Below the pieces are notes generated by a model. The model made no database searches. It was not told the DNA's origin and saw only the letters and a list, made by a program, of their open reading frames with translations. The translations under genes and the position numbers were made by a program. Below are positions 9,366 to 17,639 of a stretch of 64,000 nucleotides of DNA, piece by piece. Within the stretch, counting starts at the first letter, position 1. Each line of letters begins with the position of its first letter. The DNA lies in contig CACZJZ010000008.1 in the NCBI GenBank assembly GCA_902781655.1, positions 1 through 64,000 on the forward strand, written 5' to 3'. The DNA comes from an uncultured Lachnospiraceae bacterium (GTDB taxonomy: Bacteria > Bacillota > Clostridia > Lachnospirales > Lachnospiraceae).

Positions 9366-10087
9366 GCCCTTTCCTCCGGCTCCATGATAAAATTACCGTA
9401 TTCTGCGCCAAATTTTTTCACTGCCCCCTCTCCTGTGGTTTTGTGGACCGGACATTCCTCAGGCCTCGGAAACAGTATCACTCCCCTTCGCATCACGGGA
9501 TTCCAGAAATTCACTGTAATTTTGCCCCTGGTAGATTCTGAGTACGCTTCATCCGCGTAGGTAATTCCATGGTACATCAATCCGAAGCCCACCTCAGCAA
9601 TCTGCTCGTACGCGGAGGTTCCTTCCCCAAAAACGCACGGTTTCACATACCCCTGACATTCTCTGGTTCCCAGGAAAATGTCTCGTCTTCCGCCCTTTTC
9701 CACCATTCTCCTGGCAATGCTGTGATGCTTATTCTCATTGCGGTCTTCCGACAGTTCCGGTCTATTGTCATTCCACTCAAAATGTGCGCGCACCTGATAT
9801 CGGACATCCTTTAGATACGTATAATAAGACAGATCATTCCCTCCGTTCATCTTGACAGGACGGATGCCCTTCGTCTCAGTCTGAATTGGATTCATGATCC
9901 GAACTGCGTCGATGTACCACAGAAATGTAGGTTTCCAATATATAGATGCGGTGATTCCCTTTAGAGCTTCATACGTTGGAATCTGATAACTGCATTTTTC
10001 CCCTCCCAATCGCATAATGGGATCAGAAAACAGGGCATAAGACCCCCAGACTTCATATTCCACCAGATTTGGATGAGTTGTTTTCAT
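9362..10087 (-). CDS. cas5: Type I-C Cas5 (Cas5d), crRNA-processing endoribonuclease
   Basis: In type I-C systems, which lack Cas6, Cas5 cuts the repeat RNA at the base of its hairpin and stays on the 5' handle. The protein (241 residues) starts MKTTHPNLVEYEVWGSYALF, with the RRM fold and the YEVWG-A-F motif of Cas5d. Its RHHSIA-like middle (NENKHHSIARRMV) contains the His and Lys candidates for catalysis. The C terminus has the TVNFWNPVMRRGVILFPRP block seen in Csd5 proteins. Its ATG lies 3 bases after the cas3 stop. Confidence 0.95.
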   Translation of the reverse strand: MKTTHPNLVEYEVWGSYALFSDPIMRLGGEKCSYQIPTYEALKGITASIYWKPTFLWYIDAVRIMNPIQTETKGIRPVKMNGGNDLSYYTYLKDVRYQVRAHFEWNDNRPELSEDRNENKHHSIARRMVEKGGRRDIFLGTRECQGYVKPCVFGEGTSAYEQIAEVGFGLMYHGITYADEAYSESTRGKITVNFWNPVMRRGVILFPRPEECPVHKTTGEGAVKKFGAEYGNFIMEPEERA

Positions 10088-10090
10088 TTC

Positions 10091-12511
10091 CTATACCTCC
10101 AGATTCATAAGTCCCGGTTCTGCTGTCACACCGGTATCCGGATCATAATATCCATTGGCAAGATACCATATACCGCTTCCGGGATATGTTTCATGCAGTG
10201 CCCCTGCCTCCAGAAGCACCTGCATCTGATACGGGTAAACTGTTACCGCGTATCCTCTGGCTTTCCTGAGCCAGCTCTCCCGGTATTCCAGACTATTCTC
10301 CGCTTCCAGACTACAGAGGGCGCCTATGATACTGTTACCTTCCTCATAGGGCACAATAGCATCAACAGTAGCGTTGTCAAAGACGTGGAACTCTCTTCCT
10401 GCTGTGCGGAATGCCTGCTGGAGAACATGGCCCCTTCCCCGATTTTCAGCATAAATTTTCCATCGGTTATTATCTGAAAGTAGTTCATAAAGTGAATCTT
10501 CTGTCCCCGGGATCATGTAATCCTGAAATCTCTGCGGCATGTCACGGTACAAATAGATGTAATATTCTCGAATTGCTTCTTCTGAGGAAAGGTCATTTCG
10601 AAATGAACCCGGATTCTCTTCAAATTCGTATAGCAATTCCTGAGAAGCAGTTTTCTCCCTCTGTATTTCGGACAGCATCCTCAAGTTTTCATTACTACAG
10701 TCAACCACATATACTTTTCCCAGCGTCTCACTTTCCCGGTTCCGATTGCACCGGCCAGCCGACTGCACAACGCTGTCCATTCCAGCCAGCAAGCGTATGA
10801 CCATCTGAAAAGAAATATCCACTCCAGCCTGAATGACCTGTGTCGCGATGCATACTACAGGTTTTCCGCTATCCTCCCTTAAGGCATCTCTGATCTGCTT
10901 AAGCACTTTTCTCCGGTGGTTCATGCACATTGATGCTGAAAGATGAAAAGTGCGAAACTGTTCCTTCATCTCCTGATACAATGTCTCCGCCTGATCTTTG
11001 CGGTTGCATATGACAAGAAGGCTCTTCACTTCCACTGCTATACCAGCAGCATATGTTGCGATCTGATCCAGGCGCATTGCCCCTGCATTACAGATTTCTG
11101 TACGATGAAACACTTCCCAGATTTTCTCCGAATAGGGGACAATATCATAGACAGGTCCACGAATCGGATGCTCCGTTCCCTCAAGATACGGCTGTGTCGC
11201 GGAGCACAGAACCACCGTGGTCCCACATAGTCTCGTAAGAAATAACATCATGAGATTGAATATTGTCAGCATATTGCCGGGGACGCTCTGCACTTCATCA
11301 ATGACGAGAACTGCATTACAAAGAGAATGGAATCGCCGTATGCATCTGGTTTCTCCTGAAAACATGGTATTCAGAAGCTGCACTAATGTGGTAATAATGA
11401 CCGGTGCATCCCAGGTTTCCACCAACAGTTCATTCAGATTCAATTCGTTCCCGTTATCCTCAGGCTGTACCACATTGGAGTGATGTTCCAGAATTTTCGT
11501 CTGATCCTGAAGGTAAGTATGAACCACTTCCGCGTTTTGCTCCAAAACGCTAAGTAACGGAGAGACAAAAAAGATATGTTTAAAGTTCCATTTTTTTGCA
11601 TGCGCCAGGGCAAAACGAAGCGAACTCAGCGTTTTCCCCGCTCCTGTTGGGACATTTAGTCGGAAAATTCCAGGTTCCAGTTCCGCTGCCTGCCTACAGT
11701 TTTCGGAAATACCCCTCCTGGCCTGATTGAGGACAGACCAATTGTCAAAATCGGCGAGTTTTCCCTCCATGTAAGTTAATTCCTGACCCCAGGCCTCCCT
11801 CATATCCTGCAACGGGAGAGGAAATGTGCGGTTGCCCATAAACTCAGATGTATTCCGTCGGTCTCCATCGATCACGGCGGATAAAACCAGCCTGCCGAGA
11901 CAGCCATAATAGTATTGTAGTTCTGACATCCCGCCTGCGGAACTATTAGAATTCATCAGATTATCGCGTTGCTCGACCATTTTCCTAACAAACAACTGTA
12001 TCTCATTTTCCGCTTCTTCAAAAAGACACTGCAACCTCTCCCTGCTGCAGCAAAGCCTCAGATAATTGGAAACTGCTTCCTCGTAGAAAATCCCTTGCCG
12101 CGTCTCGCGCTCCTGAAAACCTTCCTTTCCATTTTCATCAATACAATCGAACGTTCCGTGATGAGCACCAACAGCATAGGCTAAAATATCCTTCGTCAGT
12201 GTTTCTGCTGAACATCCATTGGGATCTCGAAACTCTTCAAGAATATATCGAACTCCTGTGAATGTATGATTTACCGATCCACGTGCTAATTTTTCCCCTT
12301 GAAATACTCTGGTGATGTATGATTGAAAGGCTGCTGTATACTTCCCGGCATCATGGATCAGACCACATAAACTGCCAACCTTCTCAAAATGAATTGGCTG
12401 TAGCAGTACCGATGCAATCGCTGCTGTACCTTTGCAATGCTCCGATACCGTCTGTATTTCCACAGTACCATCCCGAGTTCTACGAATATGTGCAGGATAT
12501 GTATCATTCAT
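10091..12511 (-). CDS. cas3: CRISPR-associated nuclease/helicase Cas3 (HD-DExH)
   Basis: Cas3 (806 residues) is recruited by target-bound Cascade to nick, unwind and degrade foreign DNA. The N-terminal HD nuclease has His25 (SEHC) and the His53-Asp54 pair (IHDAGK), with AVGAHHG further on. The helicase follows: Walker A PTGAGKT near residue 290, box II DEVQ near 403, SATQP, and motif VI QSAGRCNRN near 588. All key residues are present, so interference looks functional. It is first in the cas operon. The ribosome site (GGGTAG) is weak and the 5' leader is about 95 bases and AT-rich. Confidence 0.97.
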   Translation of the reverse strand: MNDTYPAHIRRTRDGTVEIQTVSEHCKGTAAIASVLLQPIHFEKVGSLCGLIHDAGKYTAAFQSYITRVFQGEKLARGSVNHTFTGVRYILEEFRDPNGCSAETLTKDILAYAVGAHHGTFDCIDENGKEGFQERETRQGIFYEEAVSNYLRLCCSRERLQCLFEEAENEIQLFVRKMVEQRDNLMNSNSSAGGMSELQYYYGCLGRLVLSAVIDGDRRNTSEFMGNRTFPLPLQDMREAWGQELTYMEGKLADFDNWSVLNQARRGISENCRQAAELEPGIFRLNVPTGAGKTLSSLRFALAHAKKWNFKHIFFVSPLLSVLEQNAEVVHTYLQDQTKILEHHSNVVQPEDNGNELNLNELLVETWDAPVIITTLVQLLNTMFSGETRCIRRFHSLCNAVLVIDEVQSVPGNMLTIFNLMMLFLTRLCGTTVVLCSATQPYLEGTEHPIRGPVYDIVPYSEKIWEVFHRTEICNAGAMRLDQIATYAAGIAVEVKSLLVICNRKDQAETLYQEMKEQFRTFHLSASMCMNHRRKVLKQIRDALREDSGKPVVCIATQVIQAGVDISFQMVIRLLAGMDSVVQSAGRCNRNRESETLGKVYVVDCSNENLRMLSEIQREKTASQELLYEFEENPGSFRNDLSSEEAIREYYIYLYRDMPQRFQDYMIPGTEDSLYELLSDNNRWKIYAENRGRGHVLQQAFRTAGREFHVFDNATVDAIVPYEEGNSIIGALCSLEAENSLEYRESWLRKARGYAVTVYPYQMQVLLEAGALHETYPGSGIWYLANGYYDPDTGVTAEPGLMNLEV

Positions 12512-12605
12512 AACAAAGTCTACCCAAACAAATACCTGCCGATTTTCAGCATTGTTTGTAAATGACCGTCCAAATAGACATAAATTTTGTGTTTATATTT
12601 ATTTA

Positions 12606-12621
12606 TTTGTGTATTATATCA
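12606..12621 (-). promoter_or_regulatory. Likely promoter of the cas operon (extended minus-10)
   Basis: On the minus strand TGATATAAT is a perfect minus-10 hexamer with the extended TG, at 12613-12621. No good minus-35 lies 16-18 bases upstream, as is usual for extended minus-10 promoters. Transcription would start near 12606, about 95 bases before cas3. The whole 12512-12755 interval is AT-rich and contains no gene. Confidence 0.5.
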
Positions 12622-12754
12622 CATTCGATTTCATATAACGTCTCTATTTCTGACAAAATGATCAAAATCCAAATGCAAATCAAACACCCGTATAATATTT
12701 GCGGTGTCAATCTTATCTCCTTTTGACCAACTACTACTTCTTTAAAGAATCTCT

Positions 12755-12800
12755 GAATAAAAATAGCGGGAGTAGGTAAAATCTTTTTACCCGCTCCCGC
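12755..12800 (-). terminator. Terminator after the eda-kdgK operon
   Basis: On the minus strand GCGGGAG plus GGTAAAA pairs with TTTTACC plus CTCCCGC, with a small internal mismatch, and is followed by TATTTTTATT. It lies 18 bases beyond the kdgK stop and separates this operon from the cas operon. Confidence 0.85.
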
Positions 12801-12818
12801 CTTTTTGATGAGCCTTTC

Positions 12819-13916
12819 TTACCTCTTCACTCTTGCGCCGGCGCCGTTCATGACAGCCTCAACCTCTGCCCTGTCCGCCATCGTCGTGTCACCCGGCGTC
12901 GTCATGGCGAGCGCTCCATGCGCCGCCCCATAGTTCACCGCAAGCTCCGGATCGCCAGTCGTCATCAGCCCGTAAATGAGTCCTGAAGCGAAGGAATCTC
13001 CGCCGCCGACACGATCCATAATCTCAAGGTTCTGATAATCATGTGCCTTGTAGATCGCACCGTCCGCCCAGCACAGCGCAGACCAGTCATTGATCGTCGC
13101 GGTCTTCACCGTGCGCAGCGTGGTCGCAACTACCTTGAAGTTCGGGTACGTCTCCGCCGCCTCGCTGATCATCTTTCGATAGCCCTCCAGATTCAGCGTC
13201 TTGAGATTCTTGTCGTTGCCCTCGATAGAGAAGCCGAGGCACGCTGTGAAATCCTCCTCATTGCCGATCATGACGTCCACATATCTGGCGATCTCCCGGT
13301 TGACCTCCTGGCACTTTTCGATACCCCCGATCGCGCTCCACATGGACGGCCGGTAATTGAGGTCATAAGAAACCACGGTGCCATATTTTTTGGCTGTCCG
13401 GATAGCCTCCAGTACCGTTTTGCAGGACTGTTCGGACAGTGCCGCATAGACTCCGCCGGTATGCAGCCACCGCACTCCCAGCTTTCCGAAAATATAGTCA
13501 AAATCAAAATCCTCCGGTTTTGCCTGAGAAATTGCCGTGTTGGCGCGGTCAGAGCAGCCCACCGCGCCGCGGATGCCGAAGCCCCGCTCCGTGAAATTGA
13601 GTCCATTGCGGCAGATACGCCCGATTCCATCTGTCTTTGCCCAGTGAATAAGCGAGGTGTCCACGCCTCCCTGACAGATGAAATCCTCCATGAGCTTGCC
13701 GACCTCATTGTCCGCGAACGCCGTGATAACCGCGGTCTTCATGCCAAAGCATTTGCGAAGTCCCCGGATTACATTGTATTCTCCGCCGCCTTCCCAGGCG
13801 CGGAACTGGCGTGCTGTCCGGATCCGTCCTTCTCCCGGATCGAGACGGAGCATGACTTCTCCGAGAGAGACAGCGTCGTAAGTGCATTCCTCTTTTGCCC
13901 TCAGCTTCAGGTCCAT
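12819..13916 (-). CDS. kdgK: 2-keto-3-deoxygluconate kinase (PfkB family)
   Basis: This sugar kinase (365 residues) phosphorylates 2-keto-3-deoxygluconate to KDPG, the substrate of the aldolase encoded just upstream. The PfkB C-terminal signature is clear: DRVGGGDSFASGLIYGL with its catalytic Asp. The N terminus reads YDAVSLGEVMLRLDPGEGRI, as in KdgK-like kinases. I chose the start MDLKLRAKEE because GGAG lies at the right distance; an in-frame start 12 codons earlier lacks a ribosome site. The assignment to KDG rather than another keto sugar is inferred from its pairing with eda and an IclR regulator. Confidence 0.88.
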   Translation of the reverse strand: MDLKLRAKEECTYDAVSLGEVMLRLDPGEGRIRTARQFRAWEGGGEYNVIRGLRKCFGMKTAVITAFADNEVGKLMEDFICQGGVDTSLIHWAKTDGIGRICRNGLNFTERGFGIRGAVGCSDRANTAISQAKPEDFDFDYIFGKLGVRWLHTGGVYAALSEQSCKTVLEAIRTAKKYGTVVSYDLNYRPSMWSAIGGIEKCQEVNREIARYVDVMIGNEEDFTACLGFSIEGNDKNLKTLNLEGYRKMISEAAETYPNFKVVATTLRTVKTATINDWSALCWADGAIYKAHDYQNLEIMDRVGGGDSFASGLIYGLMTTGDPELAVNYGAAHGALAMTTPGDTTMADRAEVEAVMNGAGARVKR

Positions 13917-13963
13917 AAAATCTCCATTCTGCCGCCCTGTTCCGGACAGCACAGATCAATTCG

Positions 13964-14599
13964 TCATCCTCTGACTTTCTTCACAATATCTGCCGCCTGA
14001 CGGACCATTTCCTCGATCTTGTCGAACTCCCCTGCCTTCACCAGATCCTTCTTAACCATCCAGCTGCCGCCGCAGGCCAGAATCCGGTCATACGCCAGAT
14101 ACTCACTCACGTTGTTCTCGTTGATGCCGCCCGTCGGCATAAAACGGAGTCCGACATACGGTGCTGCGACCGCCTTGATCATGCGCAGCCCGCCGGCCGG
14201 CTCCGCGGGGAAGAATTTGACGACATGAAGTCCCAGTTCCATAGCTTGTTCCATCTCGCTCGGTGTCTGCGTGCCGGGCGTCACCGGAATTCCCTTGTCA
14301 ATGCAATACTTTACCACCTTCGGATTCAGCCCCGGACTGACGATGAATTTCGCTCCTGCTGCCACCGCGCGGTCGACCTGCTCCGTGGTGAGCACAGTAC
14401 CCGCACCGACGATCATGTCCGGAAACTTCTCCGCCATGATACGGATGGATTCCTCTGCGGCATCCGTCCGGAATGTCACTTCTGCGCACGGCAGTCCGCC
14501 GCGGCATAGCGCCTCCCCCAGACTCTCTGCATCCTTCGCGTCATCCAATACGACCACGGGAATGATTCCGATCTTTTCAAACTGCTCCAGTACTTCCAT
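13964..14599 (-). CDS. eda: KDPG / 2-keto-4-hydroxyglutarate aldolase
   Basis: This class I aldolase (211 residues) splits KDPG into pyruvate and glyceraldehyde 3-phosphate. The active site matches the E. coli enzyme in order and spacing: Glu40 in AEVTFRT, Arg44, and the Schiff-base Lys128 in HVVKFFPAEP, with GAGTVLT and a phosphate-binding TGGI loop. It is the first gene of a two-gene operon with kdgK (47-base gap) and is divergent from an IclR regulator, a layout typical of hexuronate or pectin breakdown. Confidence 0.94.
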   Translation of the reverse strand: MEVLEQFEKIGIIPVVVLDDAKDAESLGEALCRGGLPCAEVTFRTDAAEESIRIMAEKFPDMIVGAGTVLTTEQVDRAVAAGAKFIVSPGLNPKVVKYCIDKGIPVTPGTQTPSEMEQAMELGLHVVKFFPAEPAGGLRMIKAVAAPYVGLRFMPTGGINENNVSEYLAYDRILACGGSWMVKKDLVKAGEFDKIEEMVRQAADIVKKVRG

Positions 14600-14684
14600 C
14601 GTTTCTCCTCCTCCACAGGTCTTGTGCTGGTACAGATCACCTGACAGCCAGTCATGGATCTGTTCTTTCCAGTCCGTCCTCTTA

Positions 14685-14721
14685 GTTTCATATTATGAAA
14701 CTTTATTTCGTATTATGACAC
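14685..14721. promoter_or_regulatory. Two tandem palindromic operators at the eda promoter
   Basis: GTTTCATA-T-TATGAAAC (14685-14701) is a perfect palindrome. A second, weaker copy, ATTTCGTATTATGACAC (14705-14721), lies exactly 20 bases away, on the same face of the helix. They sit over and just downstream of the predicted eda start of transcription, so binding would block the operon. The likely binder is the divergent IclR-family protein. Confidence 0.75.
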
Positions 14722-14726
14722 TTATG

Positions 14727-14755
14727 AATATAGCACAGGTCCGCTCTATTGAAAA
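14727..14755 (-). promoter_or_regulatory. Promoter of eda-kdgK
   Basis: On the minus strand TTTTCA (14750-14755) and TATATT (14727-14732) are separated by exactly 17 bases. The start of transcription would fall near 14720, inside the second operator. Confidence 0.6.
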
Positions 14756-14791
14756 CACTTCCTTGCTGAATTTTTCATCATGCGCTAGACT

Positions 14792-14808
14792 GTTTCGTAT
14801 TATGAAAC
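14792..14808. promoter_or_regulatory. Third operator, upstream of the IclR gene
   Basis: GTTTCGTA-T-TATGAAAC is a near-perfect copy of the 14685 palindrome, with one mismatch. It lies 47 bases before the regulator start codon, which suggests autoregulation. Confidence 0.7.
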
Positions 14809-14855
14809 AACCGTCGGCCTCCTCAGAGATTCTTACGTCTGGAAAGGCATATCAC

Positions 14856-15671
14856 ATGGAACAAATCGAAAATACAAAGAACCCAATTCAGGTCGCGGAC
14901 CGTCTGTTCGGTGCCCTGGAATATCTCTCCGTGCGGCCCTCCGCGGGCCTTTCCGAAATTGCAGCGCATCTGCGCCTCAATAAAAGCACAGCGCACCGCG
15001 TCCTGGCGTCCCTGGAATATCTGGGATATGTGCAGCAGGATCCGGTCGAAGGCAGATATGAACTGACGTTGAAGGTGCTGTCCCTGTCAGAACAGATTTT
15101 GCAGAGAATGGATATCAGAGATGTGGTGCATCCGTATCTGCGCAGGCTTATGGAGCAGACCGGAGAAACGGTTCATTTTGTGCGGCAGGACGGCGTGGAC
15201 GCCGTGTACCTTGATAATGTGGAAACGACCCGGAGTTCCGTGCGGATGATCTCCAGAGTCGGAAGCCGCATACCGCTCTACCGGTCCGGCGTCGGAAAGG
15301 CGATGATGGCGGATATGCCGGAGGAGGAGCTGCGGGAGGTGTGGAATGCCAGTGCTGTTGTCCGGACAACGCCGAATACCATCACAACCTATCCGGCCCT
15401 CGTGAAAGCACTGCGGACGGTCCGGGAGACAGGATATGCCCTGGACAACGAGGAAAACGAAATCGGCATACGCTGTATCGCCTCTGCGATCCGCATTCCC
15501 GGGGATGGACACCGCTACGCCTTCAGCATCTCCGCACCTGTCACACGCATGGACGACGACCGGGTACAGCAGCTCTCCCATATTATTCTGGAGGTGAAAG
15601 AAAATTTAGACGCGACCCCGATTCGTCACCTCTCCCCCGCATCCACAAGATCCGCAGGAAACCAGACCTGA
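14856..15671 (+). CDS. IclR-family transcriptional regulator (KdgR-like)
   Basis: This regulator (271 residues) has an N-terminal winged helix (about residues 10-70: GLSEIAAHLRLNKSTAHRVL) and a C-terminal IclR effector domain with RVGSRIPLYRSGVGKAMMA and the NEENEIGIRCIASAIR block. The start ATG is preceded by GGAAAGG. It is divergent from eda-kdgK and probably represses that operon until 2-keto-3-deoxygluconate or a related acid appears; that is inferred from layout and family. Its last 46 bases overlap the end of the opposing membrane-protein gene. Confidence 0.9.
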   Translation: MEQIENTKNPIQVADRLFGALEYLSVRPSAGLSEIAAHLRLNKSTAHRVLASLEYLGYVQQDPVEGRYELTLKVLSLSEQILQRMDIRDVVHPYLRRLMEQTGETVHFVRQDGVDAVYLDNVETTRSSVRMISRVGSRIPLYRSGVGKAMMADMPEEELREVWNASAVVRTTPNTITTYPALVKALRTVRETGYALDNEENEIGIRCIASAIRIPGDGHRYAFSISAPVTRMDDDRVQQLSHIILEVKENLDATPIRHLSPASTRSAGNQT

Positions 15672-17545
15672 TACTCTGCCGTCCCTTCCGTCAGGCGTTC
15701 TGGTACCCCATATGGATTTTCCGTAAGAAACTGCCGCACCAGCTCATCCTTCACCGCCGTTCCCTGCGCCTCTCCGTCATCCAGCCGCCAGACAACCACC
15801 GGAAGACTCTGCGCCGGAACACCATGCAGACTGTCAAGCGCTGCCCGGAAATTATCCGCCGGATAGCTGTCGAGATCCGGCCAGGTCGTGTCGATCGCCG
15901 GCTTCATCGACAAAATCAGATTGAGCCCCGGTGCATTGCCATAAGCAAGCAGCGTTCTCCCGGCACAATTTCTGTCCTGCATCAGAAGGTACAGCGCTGT
16001 CAGCTGCGCCGCATGATCCGGCGTCGTATGCATGCCCCTGAGATATGGTATTTCTGTCACCGCCGTCCGCGGCGTCCCATCCGTACCATCCCCGAAGGCA
16101 AAATTCAAATGAAACAGTGCTCCGGTCCCCAGGGTCATGCAGACAATCATGCATGCCAGTGCATGCCAGGAAAACTGCGCCGCCTTCGCCCGCGTCGCCT
16201 GCCAGTACCGCCGCAGGAACCAAAGGGTCACCGGTGCCAGGAAGAACAGGCAGCCAAGAATCGGGAATGTGTAATTATTGCTGCCAAGCGGCAGGATCAG
16301 AATAAGCAGGATCGAAAGAACCGCGAGGAAACGCTCATCCTCATTGGCCGAGGCAAGACCTGCCGCCATACAGACATCACATACCAGCGAAAGAATCACA
16401 AAAAACATGCCCCACTGATACATGCACCAGTAGTCTGAGAAAACCGTCGTGAACATCCCGCGTCCCCAGTAGAACCGGAGAAGCACCAGCATCCCGAGAA
16501 AATATACCACTCTGCCGATCCAGGGATAACGGCGGATCAGGGGCAGATGAAACAGCAGAAACCCTGCCAATACACAGGGAATCAGAATAAGAAACCAGCG
16601 GAGCGAGGTGCCGTAAGCCCTCAGAATATCCGCCAGCATCCCGCCCGCCGTGTAGTCCTGCGCGGAATCCGTCATTCCAAGCAGCTGCGGAATCATACGA
16701 AAGTAGGCTGACGGCCCGTACTGCGCCGCGGAGAGCAGCCACCCTGCGAAAAAACCGATCCCATATCCAAGAAGACAGTCGAGTGTCCGGTGCACTGCCT
16801 CCCCGAACAATGCATGGCGTGCGGCACGGCCAGCCGGGTCTTCAGCGTGTTCACGCGGCATCCTGCTGCCACCTCTCAACACAGCCCGGCTGGCCCTGCC
16901 ACGCCTGTTCCTGCGCAGGGCAAAAGAAAACCACACTGCCACGATCAGAACCGCCTGTGTGAGATTGGAAAGACGGACAAGGACGTTAAGGCCAAGGCAT
17001 ATCCCTGCGAAGATATACCAGCCCGGACCCTGAAGCGTGGCATTTACAGCAAGAAACAGGAAGACGCATGCCAGCGTGAGCAGCAGATAGGTGAGCGTAT
17101 TATACAGAATCACCGACGGACACCAGCACAGCGACTCCGCGAGAAACTCCCCCAGAAACAGCATCCATCCCGGGAAAATCCTGCGGCAGCCAAAGTACAC
17201 AGCCAGCGCGGTGAATGATATGAGCAGCCCCGTGGCGAGATTCATTCCGATCATCGTGCTGCCGACCGGAAGCGAGGACAACAGCCGCCCCACCTCATTG
17301 GCAAGAAAAGTTGCGAAAAACCAGGTACTCTCTACCCCATCCCCCAGGAAACGGAAATTGCCGAGACTATAGGTCGTATCCTGTATGTTGATGCCCTGAT
17401 TGGCTGTGGTAAGCGGCCAGAGCAGCAGAACGAGCGGAAAGACAAACCGCTCGAAGGGGTCCTGGAATCGTTTCAGTTTCTTCGCCGTATATGTGATGAT
17501 AGAAGCCGTCATAACATCCCCCATGCCGCTTTTTCCCGCGGACAT
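15626..17545 (-). CDS. Large polytopic membrane protein, possibly a glycosyltransferase
   Basis: The protein (639 residues) has about 11-13 hydrophobic helices, then a soluble C-terminal part of roughly 140 residues. The early segment GINIQDTTYSLGNFRFL, before a long membrane domain, resembles GT-C type sugar transferases, but I cannot name a family with confidence. Upstream in the same direction lie an acyltransferase and a flippase-like ABC exporter, so a role in cell-surface glycan assembly is likely. The first start is preceded by GGGAG, which is part of a 41-base tandem duplication. Its 3' end overlaps the IclR gene tail to tail. Confidence 0.6.
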   Translation of the reverse strand: MSAGKSGMGDVMTASIITYTAKKLKRFQDPFERFVFPLVLLLWPLTTANQGINIQDTTYSLGNFRFLGDGVESTWFFATFLANEVGRLLSSLPVGSTMIGMNLATGLLISFTALAVYFGCRRIFPGWMLFLGEFLAESLCWCPSVILYNTLTYLLLTLACVFLFLAVNATLQGPGWYIFAGICLGLNVLVRLSNLTQAVLIVAVWFSFALRRNRRGRASRAVLRGGSRMPREHAEDPAGRAARHALFGEAVHRTLDCLLGYGIGFFAGWLLSAAQYGPSAYFRMIPQLLGMTDSAQDYTAGGMLADILRAYGTSLRWFLILIPCVLAGFLLFHLPLIRRYPWIGRVVYFLGMLVLLRFYWGRGMFTTVFSDYWCMYQWGMFFVILSLVCDVCMAAGLASANEDERFLAVLSILLILILPLGSNNYTFPILGCLFFLAPVTLWFLRRYWQATRAKAAQFSWHALACMIVCMTLGTGALFHLNFAFGDGTDGTPRTAVTEIPYLRGMHTTPDHAAQLTALYLLMQDRNCAGRTLLAYGNAPGLNLILSMKPAIDTTWPDLDSYPADNFRAALDSLHGVPAQSLPVVVWRLDDGEAQGTAVKDELVRQFLTENPYGVPERLTEGTAEYQVWFPADLVDAGER

Positions 17546-17548
17546 CCG

Positions 17549-17630
17549 AATTGTTTTCTCCCGGATATGGACAATAACGCCGGAGGTGTAATTGTTTTCT
17601 CCCGGATATGGACAATAACGCCGGAGGTGT
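17549..17630. repeat. 41-base perfect tandem duplication
   Basis: The 41 bases at 17549-17589 are repeated exactly at 17590-17630, each copy starting AATTGTTTTCTCCC and ending CCGGAGGTGT. The repeat fills the gap between the acyltransferase and the membrane-protein gene. Each copy includes the GGGAG ribosome site used by the downstream gene, so copy number could change the leader length. Confidence 0.95.
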
Positions 17631-17639
17631 CATTGCTCC

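Noticed and set aside
12690-12713. TTGACA and TATACG upstream of cas3 as a promoter
   Set aside because: The spacing is only 10 bases.
13041-14000. 319-residue frame opposite kdgK
   Set aside because: It is antisense to a well-supported kinase and has no family features.
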